Shown here piece by piece: positions 43,791-57,700 of a DNA stretch of 64,000 nt. Made by a program: the position numbers and the translations under genes. Source of the DNA: Tridacna crocea (taxonomy: Eukaryota > Mollusca > Bivalvia > Cardiida > Cardiidae). The stretch is from contig OX031057.1 of NCBI GenBank assembly GCA_943736015.1, positions 39,704,501 to 39,768,500 on the forward strand, given 5' to 3'. The notes below the pieces were generated by a model, which saw nothing but the letters and a program-made list of their open reading frames with translations, did no database searches and had not been told where the DNA came from. Each line of letters begins with the position of its first letter. Position 1 is the stretch's first letter.

Positions 43791-44504
43791 AAGAACTACT
43801 GTTACAAGGCATAATTGATGTTGGTTTTCGTCCCGTGTCTTGCACTATCTCCAGTAACATAACTAACTGCTTTCAATAGCCTTTCATGGGTGAGGGGAAC
43901 ACTTCCAAACAATTCTTTGTCATTGATTGAAAAACAACATGTTTGAAACTCACTGCAATTTTTTGTCTGAGGTTTCAGCATTGTTTGATTTGCTTTGATG
44001 ATTTGTAGAATTCAAAGATTTGCTCAAATCAAGTGGAAATACATGTACACACGAATTAAGGAGAAAAATGCATAAATATAGTAAATGTATCCTTTTGTCT
44101 CAATGATTTTACTTTATTCAAAGTATGAAACCTAAATCCAAGTTTATTTAAAATAACTACTAAAAACCATCTTCTTAAAATTTTGAAGAAAATGGTTTTT
44201 GAGTAGTTCTATGTCAAAAATTTGTGTCCTATGACAGTGTCCTACAATTCAAGTGTTGTTTTGTTAGGGACACTTGAGTTGGTGAGATTCAACATTTTAT
44301 GTTTTTGTGTCCTGAAATTTGGCTTAAGTTAGTAGCCTAGAAGTCGCATTCAAGTTCTTTTAAAGGACCTTGAGTAGGATGTTTTTGAAAACATTGTATG
44401 AAAAGGAGAAAGGCAGGTTCCTACATTTTAGCAGGGTTTAAATGTCGCCTTAGAAAGCTCTCAATATATGATGGGGATTGAACTCATTCCAATATATTCA
44501 GCTG

Positions 44505-44805
44505 AACCCAGGTTACTTAGTTGGTAGCATACCAGACTTGACAACAGGGGGTTGAGGGTTAGATCCCCTGCCGTGCCAATTACTCTCCGAGGATTGATGA
44601 TAGTCATTGTGACAGGATTCAATCTTCTCCCAAGACTGACCATGTCTCCACAATGGTTATGCTGGAGAGCAGCCAGTGGTTTGGAAAGAAAACTGTGCAG
44701 AATATGGGCCTTAAACGGCAAACAAGCATGGTTAGGTGCACTGAAGTGATGTAACTGAAATAATATTGAAAATGGGCCTTAAACACCAAACAATTTAATC
44801 AATCA
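44505..44805 (+). mobile_element. SINE of the GATAGTCATTGTGACAGG family, best copy
   Basis: Head with ACTTAGTTGGTAGCATACC and GGTTAGATCCCC; body CCGAGGATTGATGATAGTCA, GACCATGTCTCCACAATGG and GAGAGCAGCCAGTGG; tail with TGGGCCTTAAACACCAAACA and ATCAATCAACCAG. It ends about 40 bases before the first coding exon of the large gene. Confidence 0.65.
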
Positions 44806-44844
44806 ACCAGTTCATTCATGTTCGTTTGTATCTTTTACCTAGGA

Positions 44845-47800
44845 ATGATGGAGTTATCTGAGAGTGAAGATAAAGCAAAAAGTAGAAGAAAAAGTAGCAG
44901 GCCAAGGAAAAGAGCCAAAACTTACTCACCAGAACCGGGAGATGATCCACAAAAGAAGAAAAAAATAAGAAAAACTCAACCCAACAGACCTTTTGACTTA
45001 CTGCCCAGTGGTAAATGTTTGTGATTACAATTGCAAAGTCAGGGGTTTCCTCTGCAACTGAAACCCTAGAGCCATTAACTATTAAACCTGAGATTCCAAG
45101 TGTCAGACTGAAATCTGGAATCTGTTTGAGTCTTGTTCTGGCAGAAGGGGCAACTCTTTACCTCTCAATCCCGACTTTTGACAACCCTGAGAAAGAAAGC
45201 CTTTGAAAACATTGTGGGAAAAGGAGAAAATGCTGGTAACCAGCATTTTCTCCTTTTCCCACAATGTTTTCTACCCTTTCCAAATCAATTTTTGATTCAC
45301 ATTTATTTTGTTATCTGCAAATGCTTTCAATTTGGACAAGTCCAAAATTTTGTAATTTGGTAAAGAGTTAAAGCATCTCTGTAATGCATTATACCAAGCT
45401 GGTCATCATTATCATATTATTATAACTCGATAGGTGAGTGCAACACTATTCTAAGTGCCTGTACATTGTACAGACACTTAGAATAGTGTTGTACTCACCT
45501 ATCAAACTATGGACCAATGAAAAATATATTTTTCTGACAACAGACTGAGTAATGAGGTAGAGAGAATTGTCCATAGGGCATAGGCATGCAGAAAGTTTTA
45601 TCAAAAAAAGCAAAAAGCTTTGACATAAGTCAGCCTAGGCAGATTGCTGGCCAAAACTTCTGTCAAGCCTAAAATTTTGGTGAGTTCACAAGTTAACTTA
45701 CATTTGGGTAATTTTTCTTGTAGACTGGGCAAATAGGCTAGGTATATCAGGGTTTGACACCAACAATGGCCATGATATTGAAGACACTAAAACTTTGGAA
45801 GGGACACCCAAGACTTGGCATTTGCCAAAAGAGGTGTCCCAAATTTGCTAAATGATAGCTTCAGGACACATGCCCTTAATTCTTACTAAATGTTAAAATT
45901 TTATTCCTTACCCAAGAACAACATTTTAGACTTGTCAAAATAAAAGTATTTGGAGACAACAATTGAATACCAATTTTCTTCAAATTATGTCCCTGATGTA
46001 AACAATTGGCCCTATGTTGTGGGTCTCGGATTTCATATAGCGATAAAGAAGGAAATCTTTTCTTGTCCCAAACTGTAATGGCCAGAGCTTTCATATTTGG
46101 CATATAGCATCATCTAGTGGCTTTCTACCAACATACCCCGAATTATGGCCGTATGTTGTGGGTTTCCAGATTTCACATAGCGATAAAGAAGGAAATTTTA
46201 GAAAATCTTCTTCTCCCAAACCATAAGGGTTAGAGCTTTCATATTTGGCATGTAGCATCATCTAGTGGCCCTCTACCAAAACAGTTCAAATTATGGTCCT
46301 GGTGTGAAAGGTAGCCCTATGTTGTTGGTCTCAGATTTCACATAGAGATAAAGAGGGAAATCTTTTAAAGTCTTCTTGTGATGTAGACCTTTGCTGCTTA
46401 GTACTCAGGTGAGCGTTATAGGACCATCATGGTCCTCTTGTGGAAGAATTCCATTAGTTCAATGATAATCAAGTTGTTGTCTGCAAATGCTTTTGGTGCG
46501 GACTAGTTTGAAGTTTGTTGTGTAATAAAGAGTTAATATTAGTTTCTCAAGCTTTATTAATTTACTATGCACTTTTTTATTTGAAGCTATAATCTGTTGT
46601 AAGGTAGTAATGGTACCATTTTGGGGGAAATTTTCATGACATATTTGTTATCTTTCATAACAGGAGAACCATTTTGTTGCTCGTTGTGTAAATCCCCCTA
46701 TGTTGTGAACACTAAAGGTTCCAAGAAGTTGCTAAAGTCAAGACATACCCCACTTCCAAGAATAAGAATAGATGAACAGACTGGAAAAGAGATTCAACTT
46801 TGTAATGCTTGTGGTAAGTTTCCACTCATTAACTCTTTACCTAGCGACAAAGTTTTAACCCTTTACCAAACAACTGCTGGTTTTTACAGCCCTGAGATAG
46901 AAGCTTTTTGAAAACATTGTGGGAAAAGGAGAAAATGCTGGTAACCAGCATTTTCTCCTTTTCCCACAATGTTTTCCACCATGCTGGAAACAAATATCAA
47001 TTTTTGGGTTACGTTTATTTTGTCGTCTGCAAGTGCCCTCAATTTGGACTGGTCCAAAATTTTGTCGTTTGGGAAAGGGTTAAACTTCTTCAGATTGAGA
47101 GCATTTTGCAGACGTCAAAAGAGATGTGACTCAAAAATTGAATCTTGACTGAGGTAGAGTAGAAAACATTGTAGGAAAAGGTAACCAACATGTTTGTCCT
47201 TTCGTACAATTTTTTCAAAGGCTTTTTTTCTTAGGGTCGTTAAACGTTGTGATTGTGTGGTAGAGTTAAAATAAAGAGTGGTATCTTCTTTTACCCCTGT
47301 GCTTTTGTGATTTGTCAGCTGAAAGACCACTGTTCTTCAGCGTGAGTAACTTTGTTAACCTCCAGCAAAACAGTTGCATGTTTTAAGGAGTTGGACCCTA
47401 AGGTGAAAGGCTTCTAAATCACTGAAGGAAAAGGATAATGTGCTAGTGAAGAGCATTTACATGTTCATGTGTATCCTTTTCCCTATCTTTTCTACCCTGA
47501 CAAAATGGTATTTCGTACAAATTCAAAACATTCACTGTCAACCAGTTAAATGTTGTTCAAATGGTGGGGGTTTGTCTTTTAACCCTTTACTCCATAGATA
47601 CTCATTTCTACGCATTACTTGTAGGAGCCTTTGGAAAACATTGTGGCAAAAGGTGAAATTGCTCGTGACGAGCAATTTCACCTTTTGCCACAATGTTTTC
47701 AGTGCTATCAAAAGGTGTCATATACACATAAGAAACGGCTTCATCCTTACTGTTATTTAGGGTCAATTAGAGATACCACAGAAATGCCTTTATGGGGTAA

Positions 47801-50800
47801 AGGGTTAAGGAACAGAAAACAAAGTTGGGTTAGGAGAGAATGGTACCAGCATTTTCTCCATTTTTACAACAATCTTTTCACTCTGGTTAGTATCAGTATT
47901 TTCTTCATTTCAAACATTTATTTCAGAAGCCTCTGAAAGCTTTCTGTAATTAGGATGAGCTCTAACATTATACACATTTGTTATAACTTTTACACATAGG
48001 CAGAATTACCATTTTCTTTGAGGATACTAGAAAAATACATAAGTTGTTTTAACTATTTCATGATAATTGTAGCATTTTTTCTCCAGAGTTGACCATGACT
48101 GCACAAAACTTCTGCAAAATCAAGACCTTTGATTTGTTCCTTCTCAGTTTTCGCAATAATGGTTTACCCATCAAAAAAATTTAAAACCAGTCGAAATTGA
48201 ACACATTTGCAGACAACAATTTATATGTGGTTCAAATGATAAGATTAGTTTTCAAAAGACCACCAAACAGTGTTAAATAAGGAGAAAATTTGGGTTACCA
48301 ACATTTCCTCCTTTTTCCACATAGCTTTGAAGAGCCATCTCCATAGGGTCTTTAACCCTTTACCAAACAATCCCTGGTTTTCATGACCCTGTGAAAGAAG
48401 CCTTTAGAAAACATTGTGGGAAAAGGAGAAAATGCTGGTAACCAGCATTTTCTCCTTTTCCCACAATGTTTTCTACCATGTTGGAAACAAATTTCAATTT
48501 TCGAGTTACATATATTTTGTCATGTGCAATTGATTTCAAGTTGGACCAGTCTAAAATTTCGACTTTTGGTAGAGGGTTAAAGCTTGGAATGTTTGGTAAA
48601 GGGTAAAAGGTCATCTGTTGTAAGGAACCACTCTTTCTGACTCCTACTTGGTGGTTTTTGAGTACAACTTTGACTGCTATAATTTCAGCTCAATCCTTTG
48701 ACAAACCAAGACACAGACCCAGGAAACCTGAAGTTGTACCAACTGAAGAAGAACTGGAAGCCTATCTGAACGAGGCAAAACTGTTCACAAAGGGCCTGAG
48801 AGCTGAGTTAGATGTACCCCATGGTACTTTTGTTTTAACGCATTAACCCTACACAACACAATCCCAAGTTTAACTCTTTACCACACAATCCCAACTTTTA
48901 ACGATCTCGATGAAGAAAGCCTTTGAAATCATTGTGGGAAAAGGAGAAATGTATTTTCAGGTAACCTGCATTTTCTCCTTTTCCCAAAATGTTTTCAACC
49001 CTTTCCAAATCAATTTTCAATTTTTGATTCACATTTATTTTGTCATCTGCAAATGCTTTCCATTTGGACAAGTCCAAAATTTTGTGGTCTGGTAATGGGT
49101 TAAACACCCTGAGGACGAAGCTTGTTAAAACTTTATGGAGAAAAAAAAACGCTGGTAACCAACATTTTCCCCTTTCCCCACAATGTTTTCTACCGTATCC
49201 AAATCAAGCTTAAGCATTTGAAATTTCAATTCAAAGCATTTGGAATACATTTGAACTGCTGTCTTCAAATGCTTTGAATTGAAAAATTCTAAAATTTTGT
49301 ATATGGTTAGGTGTTATTGCAGGTGGCAGAAATGGCAGGATTTAAGAGCAGTAAATAGTAATGTTGTAACAGGGCCCGTATTCACCAACCATTCTTAAGA
49401 ATATTCTTTGTCTTATTCTCCAGAATTTTCTACATTTGTAAGCAACACAACTTCTGATTGGCTAAACCATTCGGTTTAGCCAATCAGAAGTTGTGTTACT
49501 TACAAACGTAGAAAATCTTGGAGAATAAGACTGAGATTATTCTCAAGAATGGTTGGTGAATAAGGGCCCAGATTTTTCATTTGTTCTGATAAACCATTTT
49601 TACTGGGCATGTATTTTCAAACTGTAACAGTGGTATCATTGTAAAAATTTGTCTCCTGGTCATTAAGAATTCAATAACAAGAAGTATAGCATTATTAGGA
49701 TTTGGCAGGTGGATTACACTATAGAAATCTGATTCCAAAATGTGACTAAGCAATTCAATTTCTTTTCAGTTGATAGACTTTTTTGCCCTGTGAGTAAAAA
49801 GAAACTTTGTGGATGTCTTCAGAGATATATCAAAGCTGAAAGTAAGTTGTTCCCGTCAATGTCCTTTTTTTCTCTACTTCCTCTAATTGGACTCTTGAAT
49901 CAGAAACCCTTGAGCTTCTAATGCAACCTGTGAATTTAATCCTTTACCAACAATACTATATTTTAACGATCCGTAGGAAAAAAGGATAAAGTACTAGGGG
50001 CTAGCATTTTGTCTTTTTCCCTCAATGTTTTCTACAAAGAAAAAAATCTCAATTGATGCAAATGCTTTCAATTTTGACCAGTCTATAAATTTTTCATATG
50101 GTAAAGAGTTAAACTAAATGAAAGACAGCTCAATTGTCTACAAAGTATCTTAACTCATTACCAGACCATAAACTGTTGAGCTTTCCATCTGCAGTTGACA
50201 ACTGTGGCTCAATTCTGGTTTGATGTATACAAGGTAGGCAATGTTTTGAAAAAGCAATACCATTTTCTAATGTTTTCAGAAGCCTTCTTCTTCAGAGTAA
50301 TCTCTAAAAGCACTATTTGTGTGGTAAGTGGTTATCATATAATAATATTCTAGTCTTGTCCAAATTGAAAGCATCAGCAGGGAAAAAAATAAATATAGTT
50401 CAAATGAATAGACTTGTCTTTAGAGACTAGAAATATTTTGGGGAAAAGAAGAAAATGCTGGTTACCAGCATTTTCTCATTTGCCACAGTGTTTTCTAAGG
50501 AACAATTTCCAAGGATCATTGAAACTGGAGATTGTATGGTAAAAGAATTATCCTGGATCTGTAACAAAAGGATCTCGAACAGGAAGGTGTTTGACAACAT
50601 AATGGGAGTAGCCTCCTAATCCTTAAATTTTTTCTGTCATGTCTATGACAAATTTCTTGTTCTGTGTCTCAATATTTTTGTCCATTACCAATATGAATGA
50701 GTCTAGCTTGGATTCTAGTCCATTCATTTTTTCCTTTTCTATCATTCAGATGTTACTTTGTCAAAAATGAAGACCTGGGGACATCCAAAAACCTATTGCA

Positions 50801-51657
50801 GCAATAGATCCTTGTAGGACTTGATACCAGACAAGTTAAATCATTTAATTATGGATCCCAAAATATGTCACATCTAACAGCTGACTGAATCATGAGGTAG
50901 AATGGTCCTTGTAACTGCAGAAAATTTCCAAATTGCCAAGTTTCGATCAAAATCAGCCTATCTGAAGATGCATTAAACTCCCTTTTCTCGGAGCATGGCC
51001 CACATAGTTGTAAAGATAACCAAATTTATATTTCAGTGCAAGTGAGTGGAGTATCCTGTATTGAGAACTTTGTATCATTAATGAAAGAGGCAGAGGAATT
51101 GAGAAAAGAGAAAGTGTACTCTGTAACAGACATTAAGGCCAAGCCTAAAAAGTAAGTTAATCCATTACCAAACGACAATATTTTAGACTGGTCCAAATTG
51201 AATGCATTTGCAGACAACAAAATAAAAGTGATTGAAAATTTGAAATTTGTTCAGTGAAGGGCAGAAAACATTGTGGGAAAACAGCATTACCAGCATTTTC
51301 TCCTTTTCCCACAATGTTTTCTAAAGGCTTCTCTCTCAGGGGCGTCAAAAGTAGGGATTGTGTGGTAATGGGTTAAAATGTACATTAGTATGTTATCTCG
51401 GAACATGACTTTATTTTACTAGTGAGAGCTTTTAACCCTTTACCAAACAATCCCTGGTTTTTACAACCCTGAGATAGAAGCCTTTTGAAAACATTACGGG
51501 ATAAGGAGAAAATGCTGGTAACCAGCATTTTCTCTTTTTCCCCACAATGATTTCTACTCTGCTGGAAATTTCAATTTTTGAGTTACATTCATTTTGTCCT
51601 TTGCAAGTGCTTTCAATTTGGACCAGTCTGAAATTTAGTTGTTTGGTAAAGGGTTAA

Positions 51658-51701
<44 letters not shown>

Positions 51702-54700
51702 ATAAGAAAAGGAAAAACTGCCCATAACAAACAAGATTTCCTTGTGGTATAGTCTTTTCACACGTATTTAATCTAAATACATGGTTATTATCCATATCTG
51801 ACAAATATTTTTTAAAAGCCTTAATAATCAAATTAGATGGATCTGAATCTGTCTGAATTGTTAAGTACTTGGATAAGGTCAAATATTTACAAAATGTGCT
51901 GACTGATCTTGGATCCTTATTGTTTGTACAAACATAAAACTTTTTACCAAACATCAAAGTATTAGACAAGTCCAAATTGAAACAAGTTGCAGACTACAAA
52001 TTAACTCTTCACCAAATGACAAACTTTTAGACTTATCCAAATTGAAAGCATTTGCAGACAACAAAGTAGATGTTACTCAGAAAATTGAAACTTTATAAGA
52101 GTAGAAAACATTGTGGGAAAAGGAGAAAATGCTGGTTACCAGCATTTTCTCCTTATCTTTTAATGTTTTCAGAAGGCAATTTCCTCTGGGTTATAAAAAT
52201 CAGGAATTGTTTTGTAAAGGGTTCAATAAAGCATGTGGGATTTGTCTTTAACAGTCTACAAAACATCTTTGAAATAGAATAGAAATGTGGTTACAAAAAT
52301 TTTCTACTTTTCACACAATGTGTTCAAAAGCCTCCCCCCTCAGAGTGATTAACCCTTTCCCAAACGACAAATTTTTGGACTAGACCAAATTGAAAGCATT
52401 TGCAGACGACAATTCAACTCTTGCTGAAAAGATGATTTCTGTCTATGATAGGGAAGAAAACATTGTGGGAAAAGGAGAAAATGCTGGTTACCAGCATTTT
52501 CTCCTTTTCCCACAATGTTTTCAAAAGGCTACTATTTCAGACCCGTTAAAACCAGGGATTGTTTGGGAAAGGGTTAAGAGACAGGATTGTGTGATTGTCA
52601 AAGGGTTGAACTATTTGTCCAAGTTGGAGTTTCTTCTTCACAGGTCTGTAGGTTTGGGTAACGGACACAAGAAGTCTAAGAGGTATGAACAGTTTGTGAT
52701 GACAAAACGACAGTACTTGAAAGAAGACATGAGGCTGTGTGAGAGAGCAACACAGAGAATACTAATGTACTCCAACAACTTCCTGCATAAAAAACTGAAA
52801 ACAGAAGAAGTAAGTCTCAATTTCAGTGAAATGATCTGTTTTTACAAGAATTGGTTTCTTTTCAATTATGAATCCTCTGTTTAATTATTTTAAGGGATTT
52901 TTTGACATGCTTTTTCCATGTTGCCTTTTTGGTTAATTTATATACTAATTTTTGCAAGTCATATACAGCCTAGCTGCTGATTGGGGAAATTTTGGCTGAT
53001 TTGTAGTTGCAAAAATAATCACATGTATTTCAATCAAGGACAAACAGTTAAACGGAAGAAAATAAGCTATGTGATTTTTTTTATAGTATGAGAAATTTAA
53101 TGAGAAAAAAGGAGCAACTAATTGTAAAAATGCAAGTTTACATGTTTGTATAGGCTGCCTATTGCTGGGCCATCAAAAGCAATAGTTTTATGGTTGTTGA
53201 TGAAACAGTAAAATAGAAAGCCATTTCATGCTGTAAATCAGGTGTTAATCTATGTTAACCTTTTAGCAAACAAAATTTTAGACAAGTTCAAATTCAGAGC
53301 ACTTGCAGACAATAGATGTTACTTAAAAATTGAAGTTTGTTTACAGAAGGGTAGAGAACATTCTTGTTACCAGCATTTTCTCCTTTTCCCACAATGTTTT
53401 CAAAAGTTTTCTTTCTTAGGGAAAATAAAATCGGGATTGTGTAGGAAAAAGGGTTACCAGTAATTCCTATCAGTGGTCAGTTGTTGTACTAACCAGATTA
53501 CAAAATCTTAAATATTTCATTTTACAAGGGTTTGCAGGTGATAAAATGATGGAATGAAGCAGTCCATCTTTGAAAGGGTACCAGATTGGTGGATAAAGAG
53601 AACATGCTTTTTACCAGCCACTTCTCCTTTTCACAGAATCTTTTCTTGATGTGTCTTCCTTAGGGACATAAAGATATGGCATCTGTCTGATACAGGATCA
53701 GGTCAATATATTGTATTTTTTTCTTTTACTTTTCAAACAGAGACCATGTCGCATAGAGAGGACTAGAGGTAAAATTGCACTAGGAAAACTACCAGAGATA
53801 CATACACTAGTGGACATGGTCTGTTGTACTGAAAACTGTGTTATGGTAAGGCAATCAACTTACTTTTTTCATTATTTGATTTCTCATTCTTAGAGCTCAC
53901 AGAAGCATGTCTCCTGCACTGGCAAATTCTATTTCAAGCTAATTTTAGAAGAAAAAAAAAAAGACTAGTTTTTCAACTATTGTTAACTTTTTACCAAACA
54001 ACAGAATACTAGGTCCTTCAATTAACTCTTTACCACACATTTCAGACTTTTAACGACCCTGATGTAGAAAGCTATTGAAGACATTGTGGGAAAAGGAGGA
54101 AATGCTGGTAACCAGCATTTTCTTCTTTTCCCACTACATTTTCTGCCCTTCTGAAATCAGATTTGAATTTTTGAGTCACATCTTTTTTGTCATCTGCAAA
54201 TGGTTTCAATTTGGATTTATTCAATATTTTGTCATGTTGTAACATGTTAAATCATGTACGGATACAACAAATTAAAAGAGCGAAAATAGTTTAGTGTGTT
54301 CCTGACAGGGTAAAACACATGGGAATACTGGTTCTAGCCTTTTCCCTTTTTTCTCCCAAAGCTTCAAAGCTTTGAATTGTTTTGTAAAGAGCTAAGGATT
54401 CATCCTATGATTTCAGATGGCTTTAACACATAGAAAGTTATTACAAAGCTGGAGAGAGAGATCTAAATTGGGTCAGCTAGAAACGAGAAGAGTATTAGCA
54501 GAAATGCTTACACCAGCTGGTAAATTAGCTATGTTATTTTTCCGTCCACCTTTATTCCATTACCACTCAATCCCTACTTTTGATGACCCTGAGAAAGAAG
54601 CCTTTAGAAAACATCGTGGAAAAAAAAGAAAATGCTGGTAACCAGCATTTTCTGCTTTTCCCACGATATTTTCTACCCTTCATAAAACAAATTTAAAATT

Positions 54701-57700
54701 TTCTATCACTTTTATGTTGTCATCTGCAAATACTTTAGATTTGGACAAACCTAAAATGGTGTCGTTTGGTAATGAGTTGATATGTAACCTCAGACCTGCA
54801 GATGAGTTTCTGTGTTTGCGATGGACCACTTTTCAAAACATTGTGGCAAAACAAGATGTTTGCTTCTTACTAGTAATTTCTTCCTTTGCAATGGTAATAA
54901 ACCCCAATTCATGTTAATCATTTACCAAACAATCCAGCATCTTCATGACCCAAAGTGAGAACTCTTTTGAAAACACTGTGAGAGAAGAAAAACGCTGACA
55001 TCTAGCATTTTCTAAATTGCTTGCAATACGCGAAAAGGAACATTAGGACATTTGCGTAAAGTGTCGTCTCGGATCAGCCTGGGCAGTTCGCGCAGGCTGA
55101 TCCGAGACGGCACTTTACGACTACATCAGATTTTGTGCTACAGTAGACTCGCAGAAAACAGAAAATTACATAAAAATGGAAAGTTCGGAAGGGGATTAGC
55201 CTGTACGGACTGCGCAGGCTGATCCGAGACGACACTTTAAGCAAATGTCCGAATGCCCATTTTCATCTGTTTCAGGCCAAAACATCCTCAATGTTTTCTT
55301 CTTTCCAAAAACCATCCAATCATTTTAGCCATTTTCAGTTTGTTGTCTGCATAATGTGCTGTGCCGTGGAAAAAGGGCGCTTAGTAGATCTCTGTGATAC
55401 ATAATACCAAGCAAACCATCACATACATATGGATCCATAATGGCCACTTTTTTTAGCAACTGACTGTATCATGTGGTAGACTGGTCCTTGGACATACAGA
55501 AAATTGACCAATCGCAAAAAGTTTAGCCCAAGTCAGCCTGAGCAGACTGTGCTGGCTGACCTCTAAATAAAGCAGCCTAGACAGCAATGGATTGAACTTT
55601 GTTAAAAAGTAGACATGTATATTAACCCTTTCCCAAATTATATTTTAGACTATCCCAAACTGAAAGCGTTTGCAGATGACAATTTTGAATTTGACGAGAG
55701 TGGCAGAAAGTTTTCCGATATGCTAGAAAACACTGTGGGAAAAGGAGAAATTGCTCTTTATGAGCAATTTCTGCTTTTCCCACAGTGTTTTCTAAAGACT
55801 TGCACTGCAGACACGTAAAAACCAGGGCTTGTTTGGGAAAGAGTTAAGTGTTTCAATACTTACAGGTGCAAATCATCGTAACTGCTATCATTTTATTGGC
55901 TACGTAACTGGGTGTTCTCCTTCCACAATTGGGCGTGTCTACAATATGATGATGGAAAGTAGTGGAAACAGGGAGCCCCCAGAACATGGGATGAAACGGG
56001 TATGGCAGGAAAATTATAAACAGAACAAAGTTGTTAGCCGTGAAGGGGAAAAGTCGATGAATGGTAAGATTCAGATACAAAATTTTGTCTGAGATGTAAT
56101 GTTACTTTTTGTCCTTCAACAGTCCCATTTCGATCTGAATATTAAACCCTTTACCAAACAGTTTAGGGTTTTAATGACCCTGAATAAGGATGCTACAGAG
56201 AATATTGAGGAAAAAGCAGAAAGGGTGGTTACTAGCATTTTTTTCCCCTTTTCCCCCCCAGTCTTTTCTAGCCTGTCCAGGATGATTCTCATTATTTAAA
56301 CAAATCTTAATTTTTGTCTGCAACTGCTTTTGATAAACCCTTTACTACACAATGACGATTTTTGCCGACCTGAGGTAGAACCCTTTTGAAAACATTGTGG
56401 GAAAAGGAGAAAATGCTGGTAACCAGCTTTTTCTCCTTTTCCCGCAATGTTTTCTAAATCAAACTTCGATTTTTCACTTATGCTAAATTTGTTGTCTGCA
56501 AATGCTTTCAATTTGGACAAGTCTATAAATTTGTTGTTTGGTAAAGAGTTCAGGCGAGTCTAAAATTTCTTTGTTTGGTAAATAGTTTATTTGTACTCCT
56601 CTCTAAGGATAAGGCTGTATAACCCATTACCACACAATCCCTACTTTTGACGCCCCTGAGAAAGAAGCCTTTTCAAAACAGTATGGGAAAGGGAGAAAAT
56701 GCTGGTAGAATTTCTATTTTTTAGTCACCTTTATTTTGTCGTCTGCAAATGCTTTCAATTTGGACCAGTCTAGAATTTTCTCGTGTGGTAAAGAGTTAAT
56801 TCTTATTTGTCTCTGTCATCTGTCAGATTCATGGTATCTTAGCATACTAAACTTCACTTTGAAAGAAAATAAGCAATGCTTAAATTTAGATTCTTCACCA
56901 TTTGCAAATATTATAATATATACATGTACTACGAAATGCAGATGAACCTGTCAGATATTTAGGTCAGAAGGTCAGAGCTAAGAGTCTCTTCTTTCTGTAA
57001 AAAAATTTTGATAATGTCTGTGAGAGTTAAAGTACGCCCATATTTAATTATCTTTTTAGATGAAGGAGCTCTCGTAAATAAGAAACAGATGATATCTGAT
57101 AGCAAATCTTCCCAGAAACTCTCAAAAACCAATGTGGAGAGAATAGTAGCTGAGGCAACAGAATCTAGAGTTCAGGTTGGTAGAACAATTTAGGATGGAA
57201 CACTAGCAGATAATAATTTGCAATATCTTTTGTTTTACAGTAAACGACTTTTGAAAATGTTTTTGTGAAAGAAGATGTTGTTGAAAACAGATACTTCTTC
57301 TTTTACGACAATTTTTCACATATATTTATGTATAAAACCTTAACTCTTGTTGATCATCAGTACTATAACAATTTTCCGAATGACAAAATTTTAGACTGGT
57401 CCAAATTGAAAGCAGTTGCAGACGACAATATAAAAGGGGCTCAAAAATTGAAACTTGTTTCAAGCAGGGTAGAAAGCAATGTGGGAAAAGGAGAAAATGC
57501 TGGTTACCAGCATTTTCTCCTTTTTCCACAATGTTTTCAAAAGGCTTCTATGTCAGGGTCATTAAAAGTCGGGATTGTGTGGTAAAGAGTTAAAGGTGCA
57601 TTTTCAATGTCATCTGCTGGATTTTCTGCAGGAATTGATAAACTGAGTTATGCATGTAAATGAGTCAAGCTCTGCGAAGAGGGTTGTATTTCATCTGCTA

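Noticed and set aside
46664-46823. GATA-type zinc finger in exon 2 of the large gene
   Set aside because: LCNAC is present, but the distance to the first Cys pair is about twice that of a GATA finger and the residues after LCNAC do not fit once exon 3 is joined.
51613-51975. A 120-codon minus-strand gene
   Set aside because: Part of the frame is the poly(A) run read as Lys and its end is MITE-A sequence; only the middle could be a retroposed piece.
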